Source: Paraburkholderia sejongensis (GTDB lineage Bacteria; Pseudomonadota; Gammaproteobacteria; Burkholderiales; Burkholderiaceae). From it: a stretch of 64,000 bases of DNA. The position numbers and the translations under genes are program-made. Positions 54,358 to 64,000 of this stretch are shown piece after piece (the first letter of the stretch is position 1; each line of letters opens with the position of its first letter). Where the stretch lies: contig NZ_JAJITD010000006.1 in NCBI RefSeq assembly GCF_020880815.1, forward strand, positions 62,001 through 126,000, in the 5' to 3' direction. Under the pieces are notes generated by a model. It was not told where the DNA came from, ran no database searches, and worked only from the letters and a program-made list of their open reading frames with translations.

Positions 54358-56742
54358 ATGCGCATAGTCTGTATCGGTGGCGGCCCGGCCGGCCTGTACT
54401 TCGGTCTGTTGATGAAGCAACGCAACCCCGGCTACGACGTCACGGTGGTCGAGCGCAACCGCCCGTACGACACCTTCGGCTGGGGCGTCGTGTTCTCCGA
54501 TCAGACGCTCGGCAATCTGCGCGCCGCCGACGCCCCGAGCGCCGACGCGATCCTCGACGCGTTCAACCACTGGGACGACATCGAAATCCACTTCCGCGGC
54601 CGCAGCGTCCGTTCGTCGGGCCACGGCTTCTGCGGGATCGGCCGCAAACGTCTGCTGAATATCCTGCAGGCGCGGTGCGAAGAACTCGGCGTGAAGCTGG
54701 TATTCGAAACCCAGGTGGTGGACGACAGCGCTTACGAAGCAGACCTGATCATCGCCAGCGACGGCCTGAACAGCATGGTCCGGCAAAAGTATGCGGACAC
54801 CTATCAGCCCGATATCGACGTGCGCGACTGCCGCTTCGTGTGGCTCGGCACGAAGAAACTATTCGACGCGTTCACGTTCGCGTTCGAAGAAACCGAATTC
54901 GGCTGGTTCCAGGCGCACGCGTACCGCTTCGACGATCAGACCTCGACCTTCATCGTCGAAACGCCGGAACGTGTGTGGCGCGCCGCCGGGCTCGACGAAA
55001 TGAGCAAGGAAGACAGCATCGCGTTCTGCGAGAAGCTGTTCGCGAAGTACCTGGACGGCAATGCGCTGATGTCGAATGCTTCGCATCTGCGCGGCTCGTC
55101 GCAATGGATCCGCTTTCCGCGCGTGGTCAACAAGGAGTGGGTGCACTGGCGCGGCAATCCGAACGGCACCCGCACGCCGATCGTGCTGATGGGCGACGCC
55201 GCGCACACCGCCCACTTCTCGATCGGCTCGGGCACCAAGCTCGCACTCGAAGACGCGATCGAACTCGCGAACAGCATCAGCGCGCATCCGGGCGAAGACG
55301 CGGACAACCTCGCCGACGCCCTCCGCCACTACACCGAAGTGCGCAGCGTCGACGTGCTGCGGATCCAGAACGCCGCGCGCAATTCGACCGAATGGTTCGA
55401 GCATGTCGATCGCTATACGTCGTTCGAGCCGGAACAGTTCGCGTATTCGCTGCTCACGCGCTCGCAGCGCATCTCGCATGAGAACCTGCGCGAGCGCGAT
55501 GCCGAATATCTGTCCGGCTTCGAAGATTGGCTCGCGCGGCGCGCGGGTGTGGAACGCGCGCCCGACAAGCATTCAATTCCGCCGATGTTCACGCCGTTCT
55601 CCGTGCGCGGCATCACGCTGAAAAACCGCGTGATCGTGTCGCCGATGGCGCAATACTCGGCCGTCGACGGCATCCCCGGCGACTATCACCTGATGCACCT
55701 CGGCGCCCGCGCAATGGGCGGCGCCGCGCTGGTGATGACCGAGATGACCTGCGTGTCGCCCGAAGCGCGCATCACGCCGGGATGTCCGGGCATGTACACG
55801 GCCGGGCAACGGGCTGCGTGGAAACGCATCGTCGATCTGGTGCATCTGCAGTCGGACGCGAAAATCGGCATCCAGCTCGGTCACTCCGGCGCGAAAGGCT
55901 CGACGCGGGTCGCATGGGAAGGGATCGATCAGCCGCTCGAAGAAGGCAACTGGCCGCTGATTTCCGCGTCGCCGCAGCAGTATCTGCCCGGTATCAGCCA
56001 GCATTCGCGCGAGGCCACGCATGAAGAAATGCGCGCGATCGAGCAGCAATTCGTCGACGCGACCCGCATGTCGATCGAAGCCGGTTTCGACTGGCTCGAA
56101 CTGCACTGTGCGCACGGCTATTTCCTGTCGAGCTTCCTGTCGCCGCTGACCAATCAACGTACCGACGAATACGGCGGCTCGCTCGAAAACCGGCTGCGCT
56201 ATCCGCTGGCGGTTTTCAACGCGATTCGCATGGTATGGCCGCAGGACAAACCGATTTCGGTGCGGATTTCCGCGCACGACTGGGTCGAAGGCGGCAATAC
56301 GCCCGACGACGCGGTGAAGATCGCGCAGGCGTTCAAGGCGGCCGGCGCGGACCTGATCGACGTGTCGTCGGGTCAGGTCAGCAAGGCGGAAAAGCCGGTG
56401 TTCGGCCGCATGTTCCAGACGCCGTTCGCGGACCGCGTGCGCAACGAAGCCGGGATCGCGACGATCGCGGTCGGTGCGATTTCCGAAGCGGATCACGTGA
56501 ACAGCATCATCGCGGCCGGCCGCGCGGATCTGTGTGCGATCGCGCGTCCGCATCTCGCGAATCCGTCGTGGACGCTGAACGAAGCGGCGAAGATCGGCTA
56601 TCTCGACGTCGCATGGCCGAAGCCCTATACCGCCGCGAAGATGCAACTCGAACGCAATCTGGAACGCGAGCGCGCGCAAGCGCTCGCCAATGCCGGCCTG
56701 ACGGCGCAACAACGCGCGCAACGCGCCGAAGGAACCGTGTGA
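54358..56742 (+). CDS. 2-aminobenzoyl-CoA monooxygenase/reductase-like bifunctional flavoprotein
   Basis: 794 residues fusing two flavin domains. Residues 1-~380: class A monooxygenase with [10 protein letters not shown], a [15 protein letters not shown] block and [20 protein letters not shown]. Residues ~395-790: old-yellow-enzyme barrel with [29 protein letters not shown] and [12 protein letters not shown]. This domain order is that of the Azoarcus evansii enzyme that hydroxylates and reduces 2-aminobenzoyl-CoA; annotators also call such proteins salicylyl-CoA 5-hydroxylase/oxidoreductase. The ligase, RidA and beta-oxidation-like genes downstream favour anthranilate. ATG 54358 has GGGGA upstream. 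First gene of the operon. Confidence 0.86.
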   Translation: MRIVCIGGGPAGLYFGLLMKQRNPGYDVTVVERNRPYDTFGWGVVFSDQTLGNLRAADAPSADAILDAFNHWDDIEIHFRGRSVRSSGHGFCGIGRKRLLNILQARCEELGVKLVFETQVVDDSAYEADLIIASDGLNSMVRQKYADTYQPDIDVRDCRFVWLGTKKLFDAFTFAFEETEFGWFQAHAYRFDDQTSTFIVETPERVWRAAGLDEMSKEDSIAFCEKLFAKYLDGNALMSNASHLRGSSQWIRFPRVVNKEWVHWRGNPNGTRTPIVLMGDAAHTAHFSIGSGTKLALEDAIELANSISAHPGEDADNLADALRHYTEVRSVDVLRIQNAARNSTEWFEHVDRYTSFEPEQFAYSLLTRSQRISHENLRERDAEYLSGFEDWLARRAGVERAPDKHSIPPMFTPFSVRGITLKNRVIVSPMAQYSAVDGIPGDYHLMHLGARAMGGAALVMTEMTCVSPEARITPGCPGMYTAGQRAAWKRIVDLVHLQSDAKIGIQLGHSGAKGSTRVAWEGIDQPLEEGNWPLISASPQQYLPGISQHSREATHEEMRAIEQQFVDATRMSIEAGFDWLELHCAHGYFLSSFLSPLTNQRTDEYGGSLENRLRYPLAVFNAIRMVWPQDKPISVRISAHDWVEGGNTPDDAVKIAQAFKAAGADLIDVSSGQVSKAEKPVFGRMFQTPFADRVRNEAGIATIAVGAISEADHVNSIIAAGRADLCAIARPHLANPSWTLNEAAKIGYLDVAWPKPYTAAKMQLERNLERERAQALANAGLTAQQRAQRAEGTV

Positions 56743-57512
56743 ATACTTCGGATACCTCTCTTTGCGGCCGGCACGCGGTCGTCACCGGCGGCGGCAGCGG
56801 CATCGGCGCGGCAATCGCCGAGGCGCTGCTGCGCGCCGGCGCGCGCGTCACGCTGATGGGCCGCAACGCTCAGCGTCTCGAAGCGCAGCGCGAACAGTTC
56901 GCGGCGCTCGGCGAAGTCGGCTGCATCGCAGTGGACGTCACGCAGGAAGACTCGGTCACCCGTGCATTCGAGGCAGCGGGCGCGGTCGATATCCTCGTCA
57001 ACAACGCGGGCCAGGCGCAGGCCGCGCCGTTTGCCCACACCGACACCGCGCTGTGGCAACGCATGCTCGACGTGAACCTGACCGGCGTGTTCCTCGGCAC
57101 CCGCGCGGTGTTGCCCGGCATGCTGGAGCGCGGGCATGGCCGCATCGTCAACGTCGCGAGCACCGCCGGGCAGATCGGCTATGCGTATGTCGCCGCGTAT
57201 TGCGCGGCCAAGCATGGCGTGATCGGTCTGACCCGCTCGCTCGCGCTCGAAACCGCGACGCGCGGCATCACGGTCAACGCGGTATGCCCAGGCTACACCG
57301 AAACCGAACTGCTGCACGCGTCGCTCGAACAGATCACCAGCAAGACCTCGCGCACCGAACAACAGGCGCGCGAAACGCTGTTGCGCTCGAATCCGCAGCG
57401 CCGCTTCGTCAGTCCCGAGCAGGTCGCCAATGCGGTGCTGTGGCTGTGCAGTCCCGGCGCCGAAGCGATCACCGGGCAATCCATTTCCATCTCGGGCGGA
57501 GAAGTAATGTGA
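56739..57512 (+). CDS. SDR family oxidoreductase (3-hydroxyacyl-CoA dehydrogenase-like)
   Basis: 257 residues from GTG 56739, which overlaps the monooxygenase stop (GTGA). NAD(P) motif [12 protein letters not shown], catalytic Ser in [11 protein letters not shown] and YxxxK as YCAAK, then a typical C-terminal [12 protein letters not shown]. Classical short-chain dehydrogenase. In this operon it should oxidise a hydroxyl of the non-aromatic CoA intermediate during the beta-oxidation-like steps. Confidence 0.88.
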   Translation: MNTSDTSLCGRHAVVTGGGSGIGAAIAEALLRAGARVTLMGRNAQRLEAQREQFAALGEVGCIAVDVTQEDSVTRAFEAAGAVDILVNNAGQAQAAPFAHTDTALWQRMLDVNLTGVFLGTRAVLPGMLERGHGRIVNVASTAGQIGYAYVAAYCAAKHGVIGLTRSLALETATRGITVNAVCPGYTETELLHASLEQITSKTSRTEQQARETLLRSNPQRRFVSPEQVANAVLWLCSPGAEAITGQSISISGGEVM

Positions 57513-58021
57513 GCAAATCGACTTCGATCCGTCAGAACGCGCAGAACGTCGTGGACCTCGAAATGAGCACCGGCGCGGACAGCCATATGGGCCTGCGTTT
57601 ATGGCTGCGCATGCTGACCACCACCAACCTCGTGCAGGCCGAGCTGCGCAAACGGCTGCGCACCGAATTCGACACCACGTTGCCGCGTTTCGATCTGATG
57701 GCGCAGCTCGAACGGCATCCCGAAGGACTGAAGATGACCGAGCTGTCGCGCCGCATGATGGTGACCGGCGGCAACGTGACCGGCATCACCGATCAGCTCG
57801 AAAAAGAAGGGCTGGTCGCGCGCGACACCGATCCGAACGACCGCCGCTCGATCAGCGTCTGCCTGACGCCAGCTGGCCGCGCCGCGTTCGACCGGATGGC
57901 GGTCGCCCACGAACAATGGGTCGTCGAAATGTTCGGCGGCCTGAGCCTCGACGAAAAAATGCACACCCACCAGGACCTCGGCAAGCTCAAGCAGCATCTG
58001 CTCGACAGTCTGAAGGGCTGA
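57509..58021 (+). CDS. MarR family transcriptional regulator
   Basis: 170 residues from GTG 57509, overlapping the SDR stop by four bases (GTGA). Winged-helix core: [40 protein letters not shown] and the wing [19 protein letters not shown]. MarR repressors of aromatic CoA pathways commonly respond to the acyl-CoA substrate (compare BadR, CouR). Likely autorepresses the operon at the ATCTAAAC repeats. Encoded inside the operon it controls. Confidence 0.88.
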   Translation: MSKSTSIRQNAQNVVDLEMSTGADSHMGLRLWLRMLTTTNLVQAELRKRLRTEFDTTLPRFDLMAQLERHPEGLKMTELSRRMMVTGGNVTGITDQLEKEGLVARDTDPNDRRSISVCLTPAGRAAFDRMAVAHEQWVVEMFGGLSLDEKMHTHQDLGKLKQHLLDSLKG

Positions 58022-58061
58022 ATTCGTACTGCTACCCAGAAGTTTGGGACCGGAGGAATAC

Positions 58062-58913
58062 ATGACACGATCCAACGCCGACGCGCTGCTGGGCGGCAAC
58101 CGCCTGACGCTCGCCGGATACGACGCGCAACACTTCGGCTGGTCCGTGACAGGCAAGGTCGCGACGATCACGCTGAACCGTCCCGAGCGCAAGAACCCGC
58201 TGACTTTCGAATCGTATGCGGAGCTGCGCGACCTGTTTCGCGATCTCGCGTACGCGACCGACGTTAAAGCGGTCGTGCTGCACGGCGCGGGCGAGAACTT
58301 CTGTTCCGGCGGCGACGTGCACGACATCATCGCGCCACTGATCGATCTGCCGATGCCCGAACTGCTGCTGTTTACGCGCATGACCGGCGACCTCGTGAAG
58401 GCGATGCGCCACTGCCCGCAGCCGATCATCGCGGCGGTGGACGGCGTCTGCGCGGGCGCCGGCGCGATTCTCGCAATGTCATCCGATCTGCGTCTGGCCA
58501 CCGCGCGCAGCAAGCTCGCGTTCCTGTTCACGCGCGTGGGCCTCGCCGGTTGCGACATGGGCGCGTGCGCGATGCTGCCGCGCATCATCGGCCAGGGTCG
58601 CGCGGCCGAGCTGCTGTACACCGGCCGTTCGGCGAGCGGCGACGAAGGCCACGCGTGGGGCTTCTACAACCGCTTGTGCGAGCCGGCGGCGCTGCTCGAA
58701 GAAGCGCAGAAGCTGGCCGCCGAACTCGCGTCCGGCCCCACCTTCGCGCACGGCATCACGAAGAAGATGCTGCATCAGGAATGGAGCATGAGCATCGACG
58801 AAGCGATCGAATCGGAAGCGCTGGCGCAGGCAATCTGTATGGGCACGCGCGATTTCGAGCGCGCGTACAACGCGTTCGCGGCGAAGACCCGCCCGGTGTT
58901 CGAAGGAGACTGA
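58062..58913 (+). CDS. Enoyl-CoA hydratase/isomerase family protein
   Basis: 283 residues from ATG 58062 with GGAGG six bases upstream; a TTG further upstream is not needed. Crotonase features: [20 protein letters not shown], the oxyanion segment [15 protein letters not shown] and [19 protein letters not shown]. It should hydrate, or open the ring of, the alicyclic CoA intermediate made by the monooxygenase/reductase. The C-terminus (HEEWSM-like [19 protein letters not shown]) is typical. Confidence 0.9.
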   Translation: MTRSNADALLGGNRLTLAGYDAQHFGWSVTGKVATITLNRPERKNPLTFESYAELRDLFRDLAYATDVKAVVLHGAGENFCSGGDVHDIIAPLIDLPMPELLLFTRMTGDLVKAMRHCPQPIIAAVDGVCAGAGAILAMSSDLRLATARSKLAFLFTRVGLAGCDMGACAMLPRIIGQGRAAELLYTGRSASGDEGHAWGFYNRLCEPAALLEEAQKLAAELASGPTFAHGITKKMLHQEWSMSIDEAIESEALAQAICMGTRDFERAYNAFAAKTRPVFEGD

Positions 58914-58914
58914 G

Positions 58915-60126
58915 TTGAGCGCCGACCGTCAGAACTCCCAACTGGATCCGCACAGCCCGCTCGCGTGGCCGTTTTTCGAGCCGCGTCATCGCGAGCTGGC
59001 CGCCGCGATCGATCAATGGTGCCGCGCGCATCTCGGCCACCAGGAACATGCCGACACCGATGCGACCTGCCGCCGGCTGGTGCGCGAACTCGGCGCGGCG
59101 GGCTGGCTGAAATACGGCGTCGGCGGTGTCGCGTACGGCGGTCACGGCGACACGGTCGACACTCGCGCGGTCTGTCTGCTGCGCGAGACGCTCGCGCGCT
59201 ACTCGGGCCTCGCCGATTTCGCGCTCGCGATGCAGGGGCTCGGCTCCGGCGCGATCTCGCTGGCCGGCACGCATGAGCAGAAATCGCGCTATCTGCCGCG
59301 CGTCGCGAGCGGAACAGCGATCGCCGCGTTCGCGCTGTCGGAGCCGCAAGCCGGTTCGGACGTCGCGGCGATGGCGCTCGTCGCCCGCGAAGACGGCGAC
59401 CACTACGTGCTCGACGGCGAGAAGACGTGGATTTCGAACGGCGGAATCGCCAATTTCTACGTGGTGTTCGCGCGCACCGGCGAGGCGCCGGGCGCGCGCG
59501 GGATCAGCGCTTTTATCGTCGATGCCGGGACGCCCGGCTTCGAGATCGCCGAACGGATCGACGTGATCGCGCCGCATCCGCTCGCACGGCTGCGCTTTTC
59601 CGGCGCGCGCGTGCCGCGCAGTCAGTTGCTCGGTGCCCGCGGCGAGGGCTTCAAAATCGCGATGCGTACGCTCGATATTTTCCGCACGTCGGTCGCGGCC
59701 GCGTCGCTCGGCTTCGCGCGCCATGCGATGGCCGAGGGGCTCGACCGCGCGGCGTCGCGCCGGATGTTCGGCCAGACGCTCGGCGACTTTCAGTTGACCC
59801 AGGCAAAACTCGCGCAGATGGCGCTGACGATCGACAGCAGCGCGCTGCTCGTCTATCGCGCCGCTTGGCTGCGCGATCAGGGCGAAACCGTCACGCGCGA
59901 AGCGGCGATGGCGAAGTGGCAGGCGAGCGAAGGCGCGCAGCAGGTAATCGACGCGGCGGTGCAACTGTATGGCGGGATGGGCGTGCAAAGCGGCCACGCG
60001 GTCGAAATGCTGTACCGCGAGATTCGCGCGCTGCGCATCTACGAAGGCGCGACCGAAGTGCAGCAGTTGATCGTCGGGCGCGATCTGCTGAAGGCGCACG
60101 CCGCCGCGAACGGGGCCGCGCAATGA
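58915..60126 (+). CDS. Acyl-CoA dehydrogenase
   Basis: 403 residues. Starts with TTG 58915, one base after the hydratase stop, with GGAG about 8 bases before it. Acyl-CoA dehydrogenase blocks: [17 protein letters not shown] (FAD/substrate), [39 protein letters not shown] and the C-terminal MYGGMGV-like [20 protein letters not shown] with [10 protein letters not shown]. Introduces a double bond into the CoA thioester chain after ring opening. Overlaps the thioesterase gene (ATGA). Confidence 0.9.
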   Translation: MSADRQNSQLDPHSPLAWPFFEPRHRELAAAIDQWCRAHLGHQEHADTDATCRRLVRELGAAGWLKYGVGGVAYGGHGDTVDTRAVCLLRETLARYSGLADFALAMQGLGSGAISLAGTHEQKSRYLPRVASGTAIAAFALSEPQAGSDVAAMALVAREDGDHYVLDGEKTWISNGGIANFYVVFARTGEAPGARGISAFIVDAGTPGFEIAERIDVIAPHPLARLRFSGARVPRSQLLGARGEGFKIAMRTLDIFRTSVAAASLGFARHAMAEGLDRAASRRMFGQTLGDFQLTQAKLAQMALTIDSSALLVYRAAWLRDQGETVTREAAMAKWQASEGAQQVIDAAVQLYGGMGVQSGHAVEMLYREIRALRIYEGATEVQQLIVGRDLLKAHAAANGAAQ

Positions 60127-60569
60127 GCACGACGTTCGAGCGGCCGGTACGAATCCGCTTCTCGCATTGCGATCCGGCCGGCATCGTCTACTTCCCGCAG
60201 TACCTCGTGATGACCAACGTGCTGGTCGAGGACTGGTTCTACGAAGGGCTGCATATCGACTACGCGCGGATGATCGGCGAGCGCCGCACCGGCCTGCCGA
60301 TCGTCAAGCTCGACTGCGACTTCTCGCGCCCGAGCCGGCTCGGCGAAACGATTCTGCTGGCGCTCAGCGTGACCCGCGTGGGCCGCAGCTCGCTCGGCAT
60401 CGAAATTCACGGCCACTGCGACGGCGAAACGCGTTTTTGCGCGAAGCAGGTACTGGTGTTCATGTCGTTCGAGACCGGCGAATCCATCGATATCCCCGGC
60501 GACATCGCGAGCGCGCTCGCAGCGTTCGCCCCGTCGTCGTCCCCCTCCATCGAGGCGCATCGCTCATGA
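60123..60569 (+). CDS. Acyl-CoA thioesterase, 4-hydroxybenzoyl-CoA thioesterase-like hotdog protein
   Basis: 148 residues. Hotdog-fold thioesterase with [19 protein letters not shown], the active-site Asp motif of the 4-hydroxybenzoyl-CoA thioesterase/YbgC group. Start overlaps the dehydrogenase stop, and its own stop overlaps the RidA start (ATGA in both cases). In such pathways it probably clears stalled aromatic CoA esters such as 2-aminobenzoyl-CoA, freeing CoA. Confidence 0.88.
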   Translation: MSTTFERPVRIRFSHCDPAGIVYFPQYLVMTNVLVEDWFYEGLHIDYARMIGERRTGLPIVKLDCDFSRPSRLGETILLALSVTRVGRSSLGIEIHGHCDGETRFCAKQVLVFMSFETGESIDIPGDIASALAAFAPSSSPSIEAHRS

Positions 60570-60961
60570 AAAAAGCTCTCCTTCCGGCCGGCTGGATCAA
60601 ACCGCGCGGCTATGCGAACGGCGTCGCGGCATCCGGCACACAGGTATTCATCGCCGGTCAGATCGGCTGGGACGAACAGGCGCAGTTCCACACCGACGAC
60701 TTCGCCGCGCAGGCCACACAGGCGCTGAGCAATCTGCTCGCGGTGCTGCGCGAAGCGGGCGGCAAGCCCGAGCATCTGGTGCGGCTCACGTGGTACGTGA
60801 CCGACAAGCGCGAGTACCTCGCGGCGCTGAAGGACATCGGCCGCGCATTTCGCGAGCTGATCGGCGATTACGACATCGCGATGAGCGCGGTGCAGGTCGT
60901 CGCGCTGATGGAGGACCGCGCGAAGGTCGAGATCGAGGCGACCGCCGTGATCCCGGACTGA
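60566..60961 (+). CDS. RidA family protein (enamine/imine deaminase)
   Basis: 131 residues with RidA/YjgF/Rid blocks (ASGTQVFIAGQIGWDEQAQF, LVRLTWYVTDKREYL, EIEATAVIPD). Rid proteins hydrolyse reactive enamines and imines to ketones and ammonia. Presence inside this operon fits a nitrogen-bearing aromatic substrate: the amino group of the dearomatised 2-aminobenzoyl-CoA would appear as an enamine or imine that must be hydrolysed. This is one of the strongest clues favouring anthranilate over salicylate. Confidence 0.88.
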   Translation: MKKALLPAGWIKPRGYANGVAASGTQVFIAGQIGWDEQAQFHTDDFAAQATQALSNLLAVLREAGGKPEHLVRLTWYVTDKREYLAALKDIGRAFRELIGDYDIAMSAVQVVALMEDRAKVEIEATAVIPD

Positions 60962-61091
60962 AGCAACGCACGGAAGCTTGCACCGCAGTCGCATTGAACG
61001 TTGTACTGAACATTTCACGCATCGCATCGAGACACTACCCAAAGCCATTCCACCAACCCAGCGCTTTTCCGGCTCAATGCCCCGGGAGACC

Positions 61092-62735
61092 ATGATGGAA
61101 CCGTCAGCCCATGTCGATACCTTCGCGCGCGACAACCTTCCGCCGCAGGATCAATGGCCCGTCTTTCTGCTCGACAATCCGGACGTCGCATACCCGCCGC
61201 GGCTCAATTGCGCGACCGAATTGCTGGAGCGGACCATCGACGCGGGGCATCGCGACCGGCCGGCAATCTGGTCCGACGTGGACGGCAAGCCGCGCGCGAC
61301 CACCTACGGCGAACTTCTGGCGCTGGTCAATCGCAGCGCGCATGTGCTGGTCGACGAAATGGGGCTGCGGCCCGGTAACCGGGTGCTGCTGCGCGGGCCG
61401 AACACGCTGCAGATGGCCGTCACGATGCTCGCGGCGCTGAAGGCCGGCCTCGTTGTCGTGCCGACGATGCCGCTGCTGCGCGCGAAGGAACTGAAGCAGA
61501 TCATCGAGAAAGCGCAGATCGCCGCCGCGCTGTGCGACGCGCGACTGCTCGAAGAACTCGAACGCTGCACGAATCCGCACGATGAGTTCTACTGCGCGCG
61601 GCTCACGCAAACGCGGCGCTTTCACGACGACTCCGCTGACTCTCTCGAAACGCTCGCGGTCAACAAGCCCGAGCAGTTCACCGCCTGCGACACCGCCGCC
61701 GACGACGTCTGCCTGATCGCATTTACGAGCGGCACGACCGGCGCGCCGAAAGGCTGCATGCATTTCCATCGCGACGTAGTCGCGATGTGCGATCTGTTTC
61801 CACGTCATACGTTGAAGCCGTCGCCCGGCGATATTTTTTGCGGCACGCCGCCGCTCGCGTTCACGTTCGGACTCGGCGGGCTGCTGTGTTTTCCGCTGCG
61901 GGTCGGCGCGTCGACGGTGTTGATCGAAAAGCTCTCGCCGAAAACGCTACTCGAAACGATCGAGCGGTTTCGTGCGACGATCGTCTTCACCGCGCCGACC
62001 TTCTATCGGCAGATGGCGCCGCTGGTCGCGCAGCACGACGTCAGTTCGTTGCACAAAAGCGTATCGGCCGGCGAGGCGCTGCCCGATTCGACCCGGCGGC
62101 TATGGCGCGATGCGACCGGCATCGACATGATCGACGGAATCGGCGGCACCGAGCTGATCCACATTTTTATTTCATCGCAGGGCGCGGAGATTCGGCGCAA
62201 TGCGATCGGCCGCGCGGTGCCCGGCTATGTGGTGCAAGCAGTCGACGACGACATGCGGCCGGTGCCGCCCGGCACGATCGGCAAGCTCGCGGTGCGCGGG
62301 CCGACCGGCTGCCGCTATCTGGCCGACGAGCGGCAACAGCGCTTCGTGCGCGACGGCTGGAATCTGCCCGGCGATTCGGTCTATCTCGACGCGGACGGCT
62401 ACGTGTTCTACCAGGCGCGCGCCGACGACATGATCGTCTCGGCCGGCTACAACATCTCCGGCCCGGAAGTGGAAAGCGTGCTGCTGCAACACGAGGCGGT
62501 CGCCGAATGCGGGGTGATCGGCGTGCCCGACGAAACCCGCGGCCAGATCGTGCGGGCCTTCGTGGTGCTCAATCCCGGCTATACCGCCGACGATAAACTG
62601 GTCGCGCAACTTCAGGATTTCGTTAAGAATAACGTCGCGCCTTACAAATATCCGCGCGTCATCACGTTCGTCGGCGCGCTGCCGCGCACCGAAACCGGCA
62701 AGCTGAAACGGTTCGAGTTGCGGATGATGGCGTGA
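61092..62735 (+). CDS. Benzoate/2-aminobenzoate-CoA ligase
   Basis: About 547 residues. Adenylate-forming enzyme: P-loop FTSGTTGAPKGCMHFH, GIGGTELIHIFIS, YQARADDMIVSAGYNISGPE and the catalytic Lys region RTETGKLKRFEL. The family includes benzoate- and 2-aminobenzoate-CoA ligases; with the monooxygenase/reductase upstream, activation of anthranilate is the natural role (AbmG in Azoarcus). The start is ambiguous among ATGs at 61077, 61092 and 61095; GGGAG at 61083 favours 61092 or 61095. A 130-base gap separates it from RidA. Confidence 0.87.
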   Translation: MMEPSAHVDTFARDNLPPQDQWPVFLLDNPDVAYPPRLNCATELLERTIDAGHRDRPAIWSDVDGKPRATTYGELLALVNRSAHVLVDEMGLRPGNRVLLRGPNTLQMAVTMLAALKAGLVVVPTMPLLRAKELKQIIEKAQIAAALCDARLLEELERCTNPHDEFYCARLTQTRRFHDDSADSLETLAVNKPEQFTACDTAADDVCLIAFTSGTTGAPKGCMHFHRDVVAMCDLFPRHTLKPSPGDIFCGTPPLAFTFGLGGLLCFPLRVGASTVLIEKLSPKTLLETIERFRATIVFTAPTFYRQMAPLVAQHDVSSLHKSVSAGEALPDSTRRLWRDATGIDMIDGIGGTELIHIFISSQGAEIRRNAIGRAVPGYVVQAVDDDMRPVPPGTIGKLAVRGPTGCRYLADERQQRFVRDGWNLPGDSVYLDADGYVFYQARADDMIVSAGYNISGPEVESVLLQHEAVAECGVIGVPDETRGQIVRAFVVLNPGYTADDKLVAQLQDFVKNNVAPYKYPRVITFVGALPRTETGKLKRFELRMMA

Positions 62736-62797
62736 CAGGCAAGCGCTCACGCGCCCACCTTTGGATCGACCGCAACACGTTATTGGAGACAAACCGT

Positions 62798-64000
62798 ATG
62801 GCCGGTTCTTTCATCGAAATCACCGCCGAGGACGGCGGCCATTTCAACGCTTATGTCGCGCGCCCCGAGCAAGGCTCCGGCCCGGGGATCGTGCTGCTGC
62901 AGGAAATCTTCGGCGTCAACGACTCGATGAAGGCGACCGCCGACCGCTACGCCGAAGAAGGCTACGTGGTGCTGGTGCCCGACCTGTTCTGGCGCATCAA
63001 GCCGGGCATCGCACTCGGCTACGGCGACGCCGACATGCAGCAGGCGCTCGGCTATCTGAACCTGTTCGACGCCGATCTCGCGGTCAACGACATCGCCGCG
63101 ACCATCGCGACGCTGCGCGCAATGCCCGAACACGCGGGCAAAGTCGGCACGGTCGGTTTCTGCCTGGGCGGCAAGCTCGCTTTTCTGGCCGCCGCGCGCA
63201 CCGACGTCGATTGCGCGGTCAGCTACTACGGCGTCGGCCTCGAAGACCTGCTCGACGACGTGCGCTCGATCTGCTGTCCGATGGTGTTCCACTTCGCCGC
63301 AAACGACGCGCACTGCCCGCCCGAAACGCGCGAGCGCATCAGCGCCGCATTGCGCACGCGGCCCCAGATCGAGCAGTACGTGTACCCCGATTGCGATCAC
63401 GCGTTCGCCGCGCCGCAGCGCCCGCAATACAACAAACCCGCCGCGATGATGGCGTACTCGCGCACGCTCGCGCTGCTGCGCAAGGTGCTCGGCCCGGTCT
63501 ACGATCTGAACGAGTTGTGGGAGGCGCACTGCTATCACGAGTTCGCGACGCGCGACGTCGACGCGGTCATGCCGACAATGGTCGCCGAGCCCTATGTGAA
63601 TCATGTGCCGACGATGACCGGCGGCGTCGGCCACGACCGCCTCAAGCGCTTCTACACGCATCACTTCGTCAACTCGAATCCGCCTGATACGAAGCTGATT
63701 CCGATCTCACGCACGATCGGCTCCGATCGTGTGGTCGACGAATTCATTTTCAGCTGCACGCATAGCTGCGCGATCGACTGGCTGCTGCCGGGCGTCGCGC
63801 CGACCGGCAAGTACTTCGAAGTGCCGATGCTCGCGGTGGTGTGCTTCCGCGGCGACAAGCTCTATAACGAGCACATCTACTGGGATCAGGCGTCGGTGCT
63901 GGTGCAGGTCGGGCTGCTCGATCCGACAGGGCTGCCGGTCGCGGGGATCGAAAGCGCGCGCAAGCTGCTCGACGAAACCTTGCCGTCGAATACGCTGATG
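62798..64000 (+). CDS. Dienelactone hydrolase-SnoaL-like fusion protein (partial at right edge)
   Basis: At least 401 residues, open to the window end. Residues 1-~240 are a dienelactone hydrolase domain: IVLLQEIFGVNDSMKATADR, nucleophile Cys in GTVGFCLGGKLAFL and late His in PDCDHAFAAP. From ~260 a SnoaL/NTF2-like domain follows (WEAHCYHEFATRDVDAVMPT, FYTHHFVNSNPPDTKLIPIS). The two domains are normally separate proteins. It follows the ligase gene by 62 bases in the same direction and may process a lactone or ester formed late in the pathway. Function not established. Confidence 0.85.
   Translation, partial: MAGSFIEITAEDGGHFNAYVARPEQGSGPGIVLLQEIFGVNDSMKATADRYAEEGYVVLVPDLFWRIKPGIALGYGDADMQQALGYLNLFDADLAVNDIAATIATLRAMPEHAGKVGTVGFCLGGKLAFLAAARTDVDCAVSYYGVGLEDLLDDVRSICCPMVFHFAANDAHCPPETRERISAALRTRPQIEQYVYPDCDHAFAAPQRPQYNKPAAMMAYSRTLALLRKVLGPVYDLNELWEAHCYHEFATRDVDAVMPTMVAEPYVNHVPTMTGGVGHDRLKRFYTHHFVNSNPPDTKLIPISRTIGSDRVVDEFIFSCTHSCAIDWLLPGVAPTGKYFEVPMLAVVCFRGDKLYNEHIYWDQASVLVQVGLLDPTGLPVAGIESARKLLDETLPSNTLM

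Noticed and set aside
54358..56742. Salicylyl-CoA 5-hydroxylase as the main call
   Set aside because: The fused old-yellow-enzyme domain together with RidA and beta-oxidation-type genes fits 2-aminobenzoyl-CoA better; the salicylyl-CoA name is kept as an alternative.

Overview
The window looks like a chromosomal segment of a high-GC betaproteobacterium, most likely Paraburkholderia or a close Burkholderiaceae relative. Pointers are the codon usage, Burkholderia-type general porins, a persulfide dioxygenase-rhodanese fusion, a pobA/pobR pair, a phcBSRQ-like operon and many aromatic-degradation genes. No tool was run: family calls come from reading motifs and gene order.

Layout. 1-4933 (minus): MdtABC/MuxABC-type RND efflux operon, cut at the left edge. 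5654-8037 (plus): AT-richer island with an RNase A-type polymorphic toxin followed by four tandem immunity paralogues, the array interrupted by a dead transposase fragment. 8174-9406: 2OG-Fe(II) oxygenase and three tRNAs (Asn, Gly, Thr). 9528-14336 (minus): a lipoprotein, a di-haem cytochrome c peroxidase and a large phosphoesterase lipoprotein. 14799-15516: frameshifted gene remnant and a DUF1493 gene. 15808-18176: orphan TRAP solute-binding protein, DUF2000 protein, AraC regulator. 18465-23361 (minus): four-gene operon with the content and order of Ralstonia phcBSRQ (methyltransferase, sensor kinase, hybrid regulator-kinase, response regulator), i.e. a candidate 3-hydroxy-fatty-acid methyl ester quorum-sensing system. 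24559-31008: DMT exporter, AAA ATPase, persulfide dioxygenase-rhodanese, 1-Cys peroxiredoxin, pobA and pobR.

31147-47346 is the most interesting part. An 11-gene minus-strand operon (porin, small exported protein, sugar isomerase-like protein, Gfo/Idh/MocA oxidoreductase, alpha/beta hydrolase, VOC dioxygenase, Rieske ferredoxin, FAD monooxygenase, FAH-family hydrolase, cyclase-family hydrolase, GMC oxidoreductase) lies beside two NodD-like LysR regulators and a second minus-strand operon encoding both subunits of a C-glycoside deglycosidase plus an MFS transporter. Taken together this reads as a pathway for plant (flavonoid-like) C-glycosides: uptake, sugar oxidation, C-C deglycosylation, hydroxylation and cleavage of the phenolic ring, all under flavonoid-type regulators.

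47481-54149: a DadA-like FAD dehydrogenase behind a tandem glycine riboswitch, then a LysR regulator divergent from an MHS transporter, M20 amidohydrolase and porin. 54358-64000 (plus): a CoA-dependent aerobic anthranilate (2-aminobenzoyl-CoA) catabolic operon with its MarR regulator, ending in a dienelactone hydrolase-like fusion that runs off the right edge.
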